64,000 bases of DNA from Niallia alba (GCF_012933555.1 NZ_JABBPK010000001.1:2148001-2212000); one strand, 5' to 3'. Shown: positions 21,522 to 31,640, numbered from the stretch's first letter. Made by a program: numbers and translations. Notes: generated from the letters alone by a model not told the origin.

Positions 21522-22469
21522 ATGAAGATAGTAAGAATAAATCATTCAGAAAGAAATAAAGAGCATGATTATCCACCAATTTCCATCGCGTTAGGTTCCT
21601 TTGATGGAGTACATCTTGGCCACCAAAAAGTAATAGGCGAAGCAAAAAAAGTAGCTGATCAAAATGGATGGAGCAGTGCAGTTATGACATTTGATCCTCA
21701 TCCATCCATCGTACTTGGTGGAAAAACAAAAAAAGTAGACTACTTAACTTCTTTTGAATCTAAGGTAGAACAATTAGCGAAATTAGGTATTGATTATTTA
21801 TTTATTGTTGATTTTACAATTGAATTTGCTAGTTTACCACCACAAGAATTTGTTGATTTGTACTTAATTGACTTAAATGTAAAGCATGTAATAGCAGGGT
21901 TTGATTACACTTATGGGCAGAAAGCGCAAGGAACAGCGGAAACACTTTCTGAGCATTCTCGTGGTAAATACGAAACAACCATTATTGGCAAAGAAACATT
22001 TGGAGGAGAAAAAGTAAGTTCGACCTTAATTCGTTCGCTTATTAATAATGGTGATATGGAAAAAGTTCCTGCTCTATTAGGCAGATATTATACGATTAAT
22101 GGTACTGTCATTCATGGCGATAAGCGTGGAAGAACAATTGGTTTTCCAACCGCAAACGTGAAGCCAGCAAGTGATGTTATTTTACCGACCCTTGGTGTAT
22201 ATGCAGTAAAGTTACTTGTAAATAATCAATGGTATGAAGGAGTATGCAATTTAGGGACAAAACCAACTTTTCATCCAGAAAAGAAGAATGCCAGTATCGA
22301 AGTTCATATTTTTGACTTCCATCAAGATATTTACGGTCATTCTGTTACGGTCGAATGGCATAAAAGAATTAGAAGCGAACAGAAATTTAACGGAATCGAC
22401 GAACTAGTAGCCCAAATCGAAAAAGATAAGCAAACCGCCTTACACTATTTTTACGATAAAGCACAATAG
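21522..22469 (+). CDS. ribF: Bifunctional riboflavin kinase/FAD synthetase
   Basis: RibF (RibC in B. subtilis) phosphorylates riboflavin to FMN and adenylates FMN to FAD. ATG 21522 after AAAAGGTGAG gives 315 residues, the family length; an upstream in-frame TTG at 21474 has no better site. The N-terminal nucleotidyl-transferase domain shows ALGSFDGVHLGHQKV (~22-36) and FDPHPS. The C-terminal kinase domain shows IHGDKRGRTIGFPTANV (~195-211) and GVCNLGTKPTFH. No FMN riboswitch was seen upstream. Confidence 0.96.
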   Translation: MKIVRINHSERNKEHDYPPISIALGSFDGVHLGHQKVIGEAKKVADQNGWSSAVMTFDPHPSIVLGGKTKKVDYLTSFESKVEQLAKLGIDYLFIVDFTIEFASLPPQEFVDLYLIDLNVKHVIAGFDYTYGQKAQGTAETLSEHSRGKYETTIIGKETFGGEKVSSTLIRSLINNGDMEKVPALLGRYYTINGTVIHGDKRGRTIGFPTANVKPASDVILPTLGVYAVKLLVNNQWYEGVCNLGTKPTFHPEKKNASIEVHIFDFHQDIYGHSVTVEWHKRIRSEQKFNGIDELVAQIEKDKQTALHYFYDKAQ

Positions 22470-22592
22470 ACATAAGAAAATACTAGTTATAATTCAGAAG
22501 AAAATTGGCAATACTATGAAATATATCCCAACGTAGAAATTTGAAAGATTCGTGATGGTATTACTTTATTTTGAAAAATAATAGCTTTTATC

Positions 22593-22621
22593 TTGATTTT
22601 TCACACGAAAACAGGTATTCT
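22593..22621 (+). promoter_or_regulatory. rpsO promoter and S15 leader start
   Basis: TTGATT (22593-22598), 17 bases, TATTCT (22616-22621). The ~95-base leader to rpsO contains the hairpin TTTGC-TTG-GCAAA. S15 represses its own translation through the leader in Bacillaceae (established), but the exact S15 motif was not resolved here. Confidence 0.5.
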
Positions 22622-22715
22622 TAAAGACGTACTAAAAACAACCTTTGCTTGGCAAATCGAATCACCAACGTTTTGCTCGGTAAATGGGGATTAGTGTAAT
22701 AGAATTAGGAGGTGA

Positions 22716-22991
<276 letters not shown>

Positions 22992-22994
22992 TTA

Positions 22995-23026
22995 AAAAAA
23001 GCGGGATATTTTTCCCGCTTTTTTAT
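22995..23026 (+). terminator. Terminator after rpsO
   Basis: AAAAAAGCGGGA (22995-23006) pairs with TCCCGCTTTTTT (23013-23024) around a 6-base loop. Confidence 0.92.
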
Positions 23027-23150
23027 TGTAAATAAATGCGAATCTAACATATGGTTTCTATAGATTACATAAATTAATTTCGTTTTTTAGTTACATAAAA
23101 TGTGTATACTAGTAGAAGAGAAATTTAGGTAAAGTATTCTTTATTTTATA

Positions 23151-23357
23151 GGCTGTTTTCTAATGGATTATTGTTTTTGCAATAAAAAAAGAATTAGTTG
23201 GAAAATTGGAGCAGCCGGAATGCACGTAGACTCCTGTGGAATTAGTGAGACAGTCTGAGACCCCGGAGGCGAAGCAGAGGAGGCTTAAGCTTCGCCCCAC
23301 GGAAAGCGAAGTGTATTCCGGCTGCGGGTAATCGCAACAAACTTTACGAAAACAGCC
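23151..23357. mobile_element. MITE-like element between rpsO and pnp
   Basis: A 207-bp non-coding element with terminal inverted repeats GGCTGTTTTC (23151-23160) and GAAAACAGCC (23348-23357). It is flanked by ATTTTATA (23143-23150) and ATTTTATG (23358-23365), a 7-of-8 target duplication. The interior is nearly identical to 5740-5880 (GACTCCTGTGG, GAGACCCCGGAGGC, CCCCACGGAAAGCGAAG). It lies between a possible -10 box (TATACT, 23105-23110) and pnp, so it lengthens the pnp leader if that promoter is real. Confidence 0.82.
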
Positions 23358-23440
23358 ATTTTATGAAATAACGTAGGTTTTAGGTAGTACTTTTTAGCCG
23401 GAAACCTCCATGAAGTGAATGAGTAGAGAGGGGTTTATGA

Positions 23441-25561
23441 ATGGGACAAGATAAGCATGTCTATTCCATTGACTGGGCTGGAAGAAAGCTTACAGTCGAA
23501 ATTGGACAATTAGCAAAACAAGCAAATGGTGCAGTGCTCGTACGATATGGTGATACTGCTGTATTAAGCACAGCTACTGCTTCAAAAGAACCGAAAAACT
23601 TAGACTTCTTTCCATTAACAGTAAACTATGAAGAACGCCTATATGCAGTTGGTAAGATCCCAGGCGGTTTCATTAAAAGAGAAGGACGTCCAAGTGAAAG
23701 AGCCATTCTTGCAAGTCGTTTAATCGATAGACCAATTCGACCATTATTTGCTGATGGCTTCCGTAATGAAGTTCAAGTAGTCAGCTTAGTAATGAGTGTG
23801 GATCAAGATTGTACATCTGAAATGGCAGCAATGTTTGGATCATCTCTAGCATTATCTGTTTCCGATATTCCATTTGGTGGACCAATCGCTGGAGTATATG
23901 TAGGAAGAATCGATGGCGAATTTGTTATCAATCCAACAGTAGAGCAAGCAGAAAAAAGTGATATTAACCTTGCTGTTGCAGGAACAAAGGATGCAATCAA
24001 CATGGTTGAAGCTGGTGCAGATGAAGTACCAGAGGAAGTAATGCTTGAAGCAATTGTGTTTGGTCATGATGAGATTAAACGCTTAATCGCATTCCAAGAA
24101 AAAATTGCTGAAGAGATTGGCAAAGAGAAAATGGAAGTTGTACTATACGAATTGGATAAAGACATCGAAGCAGATGTGCGCGCACTATGTGAAAACGAAA
24201 TGCTAAATGCGATTCGTGTACAAGAAAAGCATGCTCGTGAAGCAGCTATTAAAGAAGTAAAAAATTCTGTTATTGCGAAGTATGAAGCAGAAGAAACAGA
24301 AGATGAAGAATTAAAGCAAGTGAAAGCAATTTTAGATAAATTAGTGAAAAATGAAGTTCGTCGTTTAATTACAGAAGATAAAGTTCGCCCAGACGGACGT
24401 GGATTAGAAGAAATTCGCCCACTATCTTCTGAAGTTCATTTATTACCAAGAACACATGGTTCTGGTCTGTTCACTCGTGGACAAACGCAAGCTTTGAGTA
24501 TTTGTACATTAGGCGCTTTAGGGGATGTACAAATATTGGACGGTCTTGGTGTAGAAGAAGAAAAACGTTTCATGCATCACTATAATTTCCCTAACTTCAG
24601 TGTTGGTGAAACAGGACCAATGCGTGGACCTGGACGAAGAGAAATCGGTCATGGTGCATTAGGGGAAAGAGCATTAGAACCGATCATTCCTTCTGAAAAA
24701 GACTTCCCATATACAATTCGTCTTGTATCAGAAGTATTAGAATCCAATGGTTCTACATCACAGGCGAGTATTTGTGCAAGTACACTTGCAATGATGGATG
24801 CTGGGGTGCCAATTAAAGCACCAGTTGCTGGTATTGCAATGGGTCTGATTAAATCTGGTGAACATTACAGTATTTTAACAGACATTCAAGGAATGGAAGA
24901 TCATTTAGGAGATATGGACTTTAAAGTAGCTGGTACTTCTAAAGGGGTAACAGCACTTCAAATGGACATTAAAATTGATGGATTATCTCGTGAAATTTTA
25001 GAAGAGGCACTACAACAAGCAAAAATTGGTCGTATGCAAATTTTAGATTCCATGATGGCAACAATTAATACACCTAGAGAATCTTTATCTTCTTATGCAC
25101 CAAAAATCTTAATGATGTCTATTAACCCAGACAAAATTCGTGATGTTATTGGACCAAGCGGAAAACAAATCAATAAAATCATTGAAGAAACTGGCGTGAA
25201 AATTGATATTGAGCAAGATGGTACAGTGTTCATTTCTTCCGTTGATGATGAAATGAATAACAAAGCAAAACAAATTATTGAAGATATTGTTCGTGAAGTA
25301 GTTGTCGGACAAATGTACCTTGGTAAAGTAAAACGAATCGAGAAATTCGGTGCATTCGTTGAAATCTTCAACGGAAAAGATGGACTTGTTCATATTTCTG
25401 AACTTGCTGAAGAAAGAATTGGCAAAGTAGAAGACGTTGTAGCCATCGGTGATGAAATCTTTGTGAAAGTAACAGAAATCGATAAACAAGGAAGAGTTAA
25501 CCTATCACGCAAAGCGGTTTTAAAAGAACAAAAAGAGCAAGCAGAGAATGCTAAAAACTAA
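23441..25561 (+). CDS. pnp: Polyribonucleotide nucleotidyltransferase (PNPase)
   Basis: PNPase degrades RNA 3'-5' by phosphorolysis and is a partner of RNase Y (rny, 60.4 kb) and the RNases J. 706 residues. First RNase PH domain (1-~145) contains [21 protein letters not shown]. An all-helical linker follows. The second RNase PH domain contains [17 protein letters not shown] and [22 protein letters not shown] (catalytic Asp region). KH ([23 protein letters not shown]) and S1 ([20 protein letters not shown]) domains end it. ATG 23441 after GAGAGGGG. A long perfect terminator follows. Confidence 0.98.
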   Translation: MGQDKHVYSIDWAGRKLTVEIGQLAKQANGAVLVRYGDTAVLSTATASKEPKNLDFFPLTVNYEERLYAVGKIPGGFIKREGRPSERAILASRLIDRPIRPLFADGFRNEVQVVSLVMSVDQDCTSEMAAMFGSSLALSVSDIPFGGPIAGVYVGRIDGEFVINPTVEQAEKSDINLAVAGTKDAINMVEAGADEVPEEVMLEAIVFGHDEIKRLIAFQEKIAEEIGKEKMEVVLYELDKDIEADVRALCENEMLNAIRVQEKHAREAAIKEVKNSVIAKYEAEETEDEELKQVKAILDKLVKNEVRRLITEDKVRPDGRGLEEIRPLSSEVHLLPRTHGSGLFTRGQTQALSICTLGALGDVQILDGLGVEEEKRFMHHYNFPNFSVGETGPMRGPGRREIGHGALGERALEPIIPSEKDFPYTIRLVSEVLESNGSTSQASICASTLAMMDAGVPIKAPVAGIAMGLIKSGEHYSILTDIQGMEDHLGDMDFKVAGTSKGVTALQMDIKIDGLSREILEEALQQAKIGRMQILDSMMATINTPRESLSSYAPKILMMSINPDKIRDVIGPSGKQINKIIEETGVKIDIEQDGTVFISSVDDEMNNKAKQIIEDIVREVVVGQMYLGKVKRIEKFGAFVEIFNGKDGLVHISELAEERIGKVEDVVAIGDEIFVKVTEIDKQGRVNLSRKAVLKEQKEQAENAKN

Positions 25562-25575
25562 TTGAAATACAAAAT

Positions 25576-25628
25576 AAAAGTGCCTGATAAAAAAACTGCT
25601 ATTGTTTTTTTATCAGGCACTTTTTTTT
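25576..25628 (+). terminator. Terminator after pnp
   Basis: Twenty-base perfect arms at 25576-25595 and 25605-25624 (core GTGCCTGATA / TATCAGGCAC) enclose a 9-base loop, followed by eight T. Confidence 0.93.
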
Positions 25629-25750
25629 GTGGAATGAAAAGGAACATCTTGAACAAAATAATAGAGAATAAGGATAAGCTAAAGTCCATAGTTCAACGTT
25701 CTACCTTGTCCTTTATTATCATATTGTAGTAACTAGGAGGGGAAAAGGTG

Positions 25751-26707
25751 ATGAAGAAATTAGTTCCATTAGTAGGGATTCTTGTTATCTCTTGGTTTTT
25801 AGTTAATAATCCTTTAGCTGATTCATATGTTAGTACTTTACAAGAAAATTCGGTTGCGGTCACAACAAATAATTCCTTATACACAACGATTAGTGAAAAA
25901 GCGAAAGACTATGAGAAGAAACCGATTGATGCAAAATTAGATCCTGTATGGAAAGCAATTCCTGGCTTAAATGGGCTAAAAGTCGATGTGGATGCCTCTT
26001 ACAAGAATATGAAAAAAGAGGGGAAATTCGATGAACAAAAATTAGTCTTTAAGCAAGTGAAACCAGATATTACATTAAATGATTTACCACCTGCTCCTGT
26101 ATATAAAGGAAATCCAGATAAAGAAATGGTAAGCTTTATTATAAATGTAGCATGGGGGAACGAATTTTTACCTGATATATTAGCAACTTTGAAAAAGCAT
26201 CATGTCAAAGCCAGCTTTTTCTTAGAGGGCAGATGGGTCCAGAAAAACCCAGACCTTGCAAAAATGATCGCAGAAGCAGGGCATGAGCTCGGAAATCATT
26301 CCTATACGCATCCGGATATGAGTAAAATTAGTAGCAGTAAGATTCACGAGGAAATAGTAAAGACAAATGATGTCATTGAAGCAACAACTGGAGAGCAAGT
26401 CACATTATTAGCGCCACCAAGTGGGTATTTTAATAATGAGGTAGTAAAAATTGCCGATCAGCAGAACCTTAAAACAGTAATATGGTCTGTAGATACGATT
26501 GATTGGCAAAAACCGAGTCCAGATACTTTACTCCAAAGAGTACTAGGAAAAATCCATAATGGAGCGCTCATTCTTATGCATCCAACAGAGGTTACCACTA
26601 ACAGTCTTGAACGACTAATTATTGAAATTGATAAAAAGGGGTATAAAATCGATACCGTCAGTGACATGCTTAGTGAAGAAAGAGAAAGCTTTAATACAAA
26701 AAAATAG
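25751..26707 (+). CDS. ylxY: YlxY, NodB-fold polysaccharide deacetylase-like sporulation protein
   Basis: A 318-residue exported or membrane-anchored protein: an N-terminal hydrophobic segment (~3-20) precedes a linker and a NodB domain (~120-300). The HSYTH metal motif, SVDTIDW and LMHPT segments are present. The catalytic TFDDG motif is replaced by NVAWG, so the usual base and metal Asp are missing. The RPP motif reads APPSG. From memory the same substitution is typical of the YlxY family, which is linked to sporulation; enzymatic activity is therefore doubtful. ATG 25751 after AGGAGGGG; GTG 25748 is the alternative. Followed by mlpA as in B. subtilis. Confidence 0.88.
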   Translation: MKKLVPLVGILVISWFLVNNPLADSYVSTLQENSVAVTTNNSLYTTISEKAKDYEKKPIDAKLDPVWKAIPGLNGLKVDVDASYKNMKKEGKFDEQKLVFKQVKPDITLNDLPPAPVYKGNPDKEMVSFIINVAWGNEFLPDILATLKKHHVKASFFLEGRWVQKNPDLAKMIAEAGHELGNHSYTHPDMSKISSSKIHEEIVKTNDVIEATTGEQVTLLAPPSGYFNNEVVKIADQQNLKTVIWSVDTIDWQKPSPDTLLQRVLGKIHNGALILMHPTEVTTNSLERLIIEIDKKGYKIDTVSDMLSEERESFNTKK

Positions 26708-26882
26708 TAGTTCGGCCCATCTTATAGTATTCTATAAGAAGAAAACGTTTTTGTAAGGGGATTGCCCCTAATAGAAAAACAAAAAAACATTGAAAATATT
26801 GATATCATTGCGTTTAATAGGGGAATATGCGCTATTTCATATTTAAAACTGTTATATGTTATTATTATATTCAAACAATGTT

Positions 26883-26912
26883 TTGTAAAAAACAAGAGGA
26901 ATAAGATATACT
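26883..26912 (+). promoter_or_regulatory. Possible mlpA promoter
   Basis: TTGTAA (26883-26888), an 18-base spacer and TATACT (26907-26912), ~50 bases before mlpA. The 26708-26963 gap also holds two small hairpins, CTTATAG-TATT-CTATAAG and AGGGG-ATTG-CCCCT. Confidence 0.45.
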
Positions 26913-26963
26913 AGCAGTCGCAACTATTTTTTACAACATGGTAGAAGAACAGGAGGAACATAA

Positions 26964-28199
26964 TTGATCAAAAGATATACTTGCCAAAATGGAGTAAGAA
27001 TCGTATTGGAGAACATTCCGACCGTTCGCTCTGTTGCTATTGGCGTATGGATTGGTACAGGGTCTCGGAAAGAAGATGAACAAAATAATGGTGTATCCCA
27101 TTTTTTAGAGCATATGTTTTTTAAAGGAACAAAAACACGCAGCGCTAGAGAAATAGCAGAATCATTTGATAGTATTGGTGGTCAAGTAAATGCTTTTACT
27201 TCAAAGGAATATACTTGCTATTATGCAAAAGTGCTAGATACTCATGCGGATATGGCTTTAGAAGTACTAGCAGATATGTATTTTAATTCTACTTTTGACG
27301 AAGAAGAGTTAAAGAAAGAAAAAAATGTTGTTTGTGAAGAAATTAAAATGTATGATGATACGCCCGATGATATTGTCCATGATTTATTAAGTCAGGCAAT
27401 TTATGATAAACATCCTCTCGGGTTTCCGATTTTAGGTACAGAGGATACATTAGCTACCTTTAATGGTGACACGTTAAGAGAGTATATGTTTAATCACTAT
27501 ACCCCGGAAAACACCGTTATTTCGATTGCGGGTAACATAACCGAAACATTTATTGCTGAGGTAGAAAAGTATTTTGGAACATATGAAGCAGGTAAATCGG
27601 AATTAGAGCTAGTAAAGCCTTCCTTCCATGCTAATAATTTATCAAGAAAAAAAGAAACAGAGCAAGCGCATCTTTGTCTAGGCTTTAATGGATTACAAGT
27701 TGGTCATGATAAAATGTATACACTTGTTTCTTTAAATAATATTCTTGGTGGCAGTATGAGCAGCAGACTATTTCAAGATGTCCGTGAACAGAAAGGCTTG
27801 GCTTATTCTGTATTCTCTTATCATTCCGCATACCAAGATAGTGGAATCGTGACTATTTACGGTGGTACAGGGGCAAAACAGCTTGATGAATTATTCGATA
27901 CGATTCAAAATACGCTTACTACCTTGAAAAAAGAAGGAATTACAGAAAAAGAGCTTTTAAATAGTAAAGAGCAGTTAAAAGGAAGCTTAATGCTAAGCTT
28001 GGAGAGCACAAATAGTCGAATGAGCAGAAATGGCAAAAACGAACTGTTGCTAGGTAAGCATCGTTCCTTAGATGATATCATTGCCGATATTGACCGTGTC
28101 ACAAAAGAGGATGTCGATCAAATGGCAAATGATATATTCACCGACACATTCTCCGTCTCATTAATTAGTCCAGACGGACAACTACCAAAAGCACTATAA
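26964..28199 (+). CDS. mlpA: M16 family zinc processing protease
   Basis: A mitochondrial-processing-peptidase-like M16B protease (MlpA/YmxG). The 411-residue protein starts at TTG 26964 after ACAGGAGGAAC. It has the inverted zinc motif HFLEH at 46-50 with the downstream Glu in VVCEEIKMYDD (~125), so it is predicted active. A second, ligand-free half contains GGSMSSRLFQDVREQKGLAYS (~268-288), the substrate-binding R/Y motif. It resembles the YmfF/YmfH pair at 48.8-51.3 kb. In B. subtilis mlpA is followed by ymxH; here ymxH is absent. Confidence 0.93.
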   Translation: MIKRYTCQNGVRIVLENIPTVRSVAIGVWIGTGSRKEDEQNNGVSHFLEHMFFKGTKTRSAREIAESFDSIGGQVNAFTSKEYTCYYAKVLDTHADMALEVLADMYFNSTFDEEELKKEKNVVCEEIKMYDDTPDDIVHDLLSQAIYDKHPLGFPILGTEDTLATFNGDTLREYMFNHYTPENTVISIAGNITETFIAEVEKYFGTYEAGKSELELVKPSFHANNLSRKKETEQAHLCLGFNGLQVGHDKMYTLVSLNNILGGSMSSRLFQDVREQKGLAYSVFSYHSAYQDSGIVTIYGGTGAKQLDELFDTIQNTLTTLKKEGITEKELLNSKEQLKGSLMLSLESTNSRMSRNGKNELLLGKHRSLDDIIADIDRVTKEDVDQMANDIFTDTFSVSLISPDGQLPKAL

Positions 28200-28227
28200 A
28201 AACAACAGCTACATAAATTAAATGAGG

Positions 28228-28268
28228 ACTAGGAAACAGAAATTACTTCTGTTTCCTAGTTTTTTTTG
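28228..28268 (+). terminator. Terminator after mlpA
   Basis: ACTAGGAAACAGAA (28228-28241) pairs perfectly with TTCTGTTTCCTAGT (28247-28260), followed by a T run. Confidence 0.9.
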
Positions 28269-28297
28269 TGGAGAAAAATTCCTCTGTGCATTAGTAG

Positions 28298-28387
28298 GTT
28301 GCTTTTTCGTTCAAGGATGCTCACTTTCGGAGGGCTCATATTTTCCGCCAATCCCCTCAGGAGACTCGCACCTTCCCTACAGTCAAC
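28298..28387. repeat. Dispersed GC-rich foldback element, degenerate copy
   Basis: Bounded by GTTGC (28298) and AGTCAAC (28381-28387). It contains CCCCTCAGGAGACTCGCACC and TTTCGGAGGGCTCAT, read on the minus strand as the family core. It fills much of the 386-base mlpA-dpaA gap. No small gene (for example ymxH) is seen there. Confidence 0.55.
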
Positions 28388-28502
28388 TAGCTTAAAAATG
28401 ATATTTAGCTATACTAATTACTTCTAAAATGGATTATTTTCACTCATTCTGTTCTATATAAGGAAGAAAGCCTTCTTTTTGTGGAATTAATTTAAACAAC
28501 TC

Positions 28503-28530
28503 ACCTAATAATGAGTAATCACATAAGATG
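28503..28530 (+). promoter_or_regulatory. Candidate sigma-K promoter of dpaAB
   Basis: ACC (28503-28505), a 16-base spacer, then CATAAGATG (28522-28530), one base off the sigma-K -10 pattern CATANNNTA. dpaAB is mother-cell sigma-K controlled in B. subtilis (established), which raises the plausibility. Confidence 0.45.
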
Positions 28531-28585
28531 TTGAAGTAGCGAGCTATGAAAAATAGGATCTTTAAAAAAAGAAGGTGAAATATTC

Positions 28586-29467
28586 ATGCTGAAAGGGATG
28601 AAAATCGCGGTTATCGGCGGTGATGCAAGGCAGCTTGAGATTGTTCGAAAACTAACGGAACAACAAGCAATTCTTTCATTAATCGGCTTCGAGCAATTAG
28701 ACCATGCATTCACTGGGGCTACAAAAGAAAAAATCGATAACGTAGATTTTTCAGAAATAGATGCTATTATCTTACCCGTTAGAGGAACAGATCTAAATGG
28801 GCAAGTCGATACTATCTTTTCGAACGAAAAAGTTATTTTAACAAAAGAAATATTAGAAAAAACCCCAGAGCATTGCACCGTATATTCAGGGATAACGAAT
28901 CAATATTTAAGTTTGCTAATGAAAGAAACAAAACGTAAACTCGTTCAATTATTTGATCGAGATGATGTAGCAATATTAAATTCCATTCCAACCGTAGAAG
29001 GTACGATTATGATGGCAATCCAACATACAGATACAACGATTCATGGCTCAAAGGTAATTGTACTTGGGCTAGGACGTGTAGGGATGAGTGTTGCAAGGAC
29101 TTTCCACGCATTAGGGGCAAAAGTGAAGGTTGCAGCAAGTCAAAGTGAACATATTGCTCGCATTATAGAAATGGGATTAACTCCTGTACATTTAGATAAT
29201 TTAAAGATTGCGGTCGAAGATATTGACATTTGTATCAATACGATTCCACATCTTGTCGTAACTTCTGATGTCATTGAAAAAATGCCTTTACACACGCTGG
29301 TAATTGATTTGGCATCTAAACCAGGCGGAACGGATTTTCAATATGCTGAAAAAAGAGGGGTTAAGGCATTACTTGCACCAAGTTTACCAGGTATCGTAGC
29401 GCCAAAAACAGCCGGGAATATTTTGGCAGATGTCCTATCTCAATTACTAGAAGATCAGCTGCGATAA
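28586..29467 (+). CDS. dpaA: Dipicolinate synthase subunit A
   Basis: DpaA (SpoVFA) with DpaB converts dihydrodipicolinate, the DapA product chain, into dipicolinic acid, which fills the spore core as its Ca chelate. The 293-residue protein starts at ATG 28586 after GAAGGTGAAA. It has an N-terminal dinucleotide-like domain (KIAVIGGDARQLEIVRKL) and a C-terminal Rossmann domain with VIVLGLGRVGMSVARTFHALGAKVKV (~155-180). The latter is typical of the hydroxyacid-dehydrogenase/AdoHcyase-type NAD fold. dpaB follows 18 bases later. Expression is expected in the mother cell late in sporulation. Confidence 0.95.
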   Translation: MLKGMKIAVIGGDARQLEIVRKLTEQQAILSLIGFEQLDHAFTGATKEKIDNVDFSEIDAIILPVRGTDLNGQVDTIFSNEKVILTKEILEKTPEHCTVYSGITNQYLSLLMKETKRKLVQLFDRDDVAILNSIPTVEGTIMMAIQHTDTTIHGSKVIVLGLGRVGMSVARTFHALGAKVKVAASQSEHIARIIEMGLTPVHLDNLKIAVEDIDICINTIPHLVVTSDVIEKMPLHTLVIDLASKPGGTDFQYAEKRGVKALLAPSLPGIVAPKTAGNILADVLSQLLEDQLR

Positions 29468-29485
29468 TGAGAGGAGAATAGAAGA

Positions 29486-30079
29486 ATGAGTCTACAAGGA
29501 AAAAGAATTGGGTTTGGAATTTCTGGGTCTCACTGTACGTATGAAGAAGTGGTACCGCAAGTAGAAAAGTTAGTATCACTTGGGGCGGAAGTAGTACCAG
29601 TTGTAACGGGCAATGTAAAAAATACAGACACACGTTTCGGTAAAGGGAAAGATTGGGTTAGTAAGATAGAAGAAATAACGGGGCAGAACATAATTGACAG
29701 TATTGTCGCTGCAGAGCCACTTGGACCGAAAGCACCGCTTGACTGTATGATCATTGCACCTTTAACAGGAAATAGCATGAGTAAATTTGCGAATGCGATG
29801 ACAGATAATGCAGTGCTAATGGCAGCTAAAGCAACATTACGCAACCAAAAACCTGTTGTCTTAGGGATTTCTACCAATGATGCGTTAGGATTAAACGGCA
29901 TTAATCTAATGCGTTTAATGGCAACAAAAAATATTTTCTTTATTCCATTTGGTCAGGATGATCCAATAAAAAAACCAAATTCCATGGTAGCAAGAATGTC
30001 TATGCTTGCAGAAACAATTGAGGCAGCATTAGAATATAAACAGATTCAACCAGTAATTGTGGAAAAGTATTTAGATTAA
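29486..30079 (+). CDS. dpaB: Dipicolinate synthase subunit B
   Basis: DpaB (SpoVFB) is the flavoprotein-fold partner of DpaA for dipicolinate synthesis. It has 197 residues, close to the usual 200. The sequence is of the HFCD/Dfp flavoprotein family: GKRIGFGISGSHCTYEEVVPQVEKLV at the N-terminus, then MIIAPLTGNSMSKFANAMTDNAVLMAAKATLRN, the conserved flavin-site block, and VLGISTNDALGLNG. ATG 29486 after GAGAGGAGAA. The pair dpaA-dpaB is one transcription unit closed by a terminator at 30101-30165. Confidence 0.95.
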   Translation: MSLQGKRIGFGISGSHCTYEEVVPQVEKLVSLGAEVVPVVTGNVKNTDTRFGKGKDWVSKIEEITGQNIIDSIVAAEPLGPKAPLDCMIIAPLTGNSMSKFANAMTDNAVLMAAKATLRNQKPVVLGISTNDALGLNGINLMRLMATKNIFFIPFGQDDPIKKPNSMVARMSMLAETIEAALEYKQIQPVIVEKYLD

Positions 30080-30100
30080 TCCGAGTATTTTTTGAAAACT

Positions 30101-30165
30101 CACCGATAAAACATGGCGCTTGTCGGTATCCAATTGGGAATCCATAGCGCCAATCGGTGTTTTTT
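30101..30165 (+). terminator. Two-tier terminator after dpaB
   Basis: CACCGAT (30101-30107) pairs with ATCGGTG (30153-30159) and GGCGCT (30115-30120) with AGCGCC (30146-30151). TTTTTT follows at 30160-30165. Confidence 0.85.
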
Positions 30166-30290
30166 GAAAGAATCTGATAAAAGTTTCTTTTATTGCTGCT
30201 TGAATATGTTAAAATAGATAATATTATTTAAGGCGGCGCTTTACGCTTGCCTATGATTATTAGAGAAAGCCTTTGGAAGGAGAACCTTAA

Positions 30291-31337
30291 ATGGAGCAAT
30301 TAAAAGGATATAACGTAGCAGTAGTTGGAGCAACAGGGGCTGTTGGTCAACAAATGATTAAAACATTAGAAAGCAGAGATTTTCCGATTTCAACCTTAAC
30401 TCTTTTGTCATCAAAACGTTCAGCAGGGACAAAAGTTCTTTATAAAGAGAAGGAATTTGTGGTACAAGAAGCGACTCCAGATAGTTTTAAAGGAATTGAT
30501 ATCGCGTTATTTAGCGCAGGCGGTGGGGTATCGAAGGACCTTGCTCCACATGCAGTTAGACATGGAGCGATTGTTGTTGATAATACAAGCGCATTCCGTA
30601 TGGATAAAGATGTGCCATTAGTAGTACCAGAAGTAAATGAAGAAGACCTTCATAAACATAATGGTATTATTGCTAATCCAAACTGTTCTACTATCCAAAT
30701 GGTTGTAGCTTTACAACCATTAAAAGAAAAATATGGGCTATCTAAAGTATTAGTATCTACTTATCAAGCTGTTTCTGGATCAGGCGCAGCTGCAGTAGAG
30801 GAATTAAATAGTCAAACGCAAGCTATTCTAAATAACGAAGCGTTTGAGGCGAAAATTCTTCCAGTGAAAAGTGATAAAAAACATTACCAAATAGCTTTCA
30901 ATGCAGTTCCGCAAATCGATGTGTTTACAGAAAATGGATTCACTTATGAAGAAATGAAAATGATTAATGAAACAAAAAAAATCATGCATGCAGATGACTT
31001 AAAAGTTGCGGCAACATGTGTACGTATTCCAGTTGCTACAGGTCACTCTGAATCTGTTTATTTTGAATTAGATAATGATCAAGTAACGGTTGCTGAAATA
31101 AAAGAATTACTGGGTGATGCACCTGGTATTGTGCTTCAAGATGATCCAAATAATCAAATCTATCCAATGCCTGCAGACTGTGTTGGAAGCAACGATGTAT
31201 TTGTTGGACGCATTCGTCAAGATTTAGATGTGAAAAATGGATTCCATATGTGGGTAGTTTCAGATAATTTATTAAAAGGTGCCGCATGGAACTCTGTTCA
31301 AATAGCAGAAAGTCTAATTAAATTAGAGCTTGTTTAA
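30291..31337 (+). CDS. asd: Aspartate-semialdehyde dehydrogenase
   Basis: Asd reduces aspartyl phosphate to aspartate semialdehyde with NADPH, the branch point to lysine/DAP/dipicolinate and threonine/methionine. 348 residues. NADP site [10 protein letters not shown] (~14-23), catalytic Cys in NPNCST (~130), and substrate residues in [11 protein letters not shown]. The C-terminal [13 protein letters not shown] and [12 protein letters not shown]-like block (SNDVFVGR) are also seen. ATG 30291 after GGAAGGAGAAC. It supplies dapA downstream; a 365-base gap with hairpins separates it from dapG. Confidence 0.96.
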   Translation: MEQLKGYNVAVVGATGAVGQQMIKTLESRDFPISTLTLLSSKRSAGTKVLYKEKEFVVQEATPDSFKGIDIALFSAGGGVSKDLAPHAVRHGAIVVDNTSAFRMDKDVPLVVPEVNEEDLHKHNGIIANPNCSTIQMVVALQPLKEKYGLSKVLVSTYQAVSGSGAAAVEELNSQTQAILNNEAFEAKILPVKSDKKHYQIAFNAVPQIDVFTENGFTYEEMKMINETKKIMHADDLKVAATCVRIPVATGHSESVYFELDNDQVTVAEIKELLGDAPGIVLQDDPNNQIYPMPADCVGSNDVFVGRIRQDLDVKNGFHMWVVSDNLLKGAAWNSVQIAESLIKLELV

Positions 31338-31339
31338 GC

Positions 31340-31506
31340 AACTTAGAAAGGCAAGACTGTAAGAATGGAATGCAGGAATGTGCCTGTAAGTAGATTCGAT
31401 TATTTCTACATACAGGAAGTACAAGTTTGGACACCGCAATGGCTGGCGTGCCAAATTCTTGTCTTTCATATCAGGAAGTATCTATCTGAAAGAGATTCTC
31501 TTTTTT
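31340..31506 (+). promoter_or_regulatory. Multi-hairpin intergenic region between asd and dapG
   Basis: GGCAAGA near 31350 can close with TCTTGTC near 31461. Inside lie CCTGTA/TACAGG (31393-31426) and TTTGG..CGTGCCAAA hairpins. It ends with AAAGAG-ATT-CTCTTTTTT (~31489-31506), a small terminator. It could be the asd terminator region or a cis-regulatory RNA. No lysine-riboswitch signature was recognised, and dapG has its own promoter further down. Confidence 0.3.
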
Positions 31507-31640
31507 AGGAATACTTTTCGTAAAATCAACGGACTCAAGGGTAAAGTAACTAAGTCCAAATCAACAAGGGATCCTCCTAGTAAAATGATGAATGAGGCTA
31601 ATCTCTATCTTTAGTTTTTATTGATAGAGAGACCTCAAAT

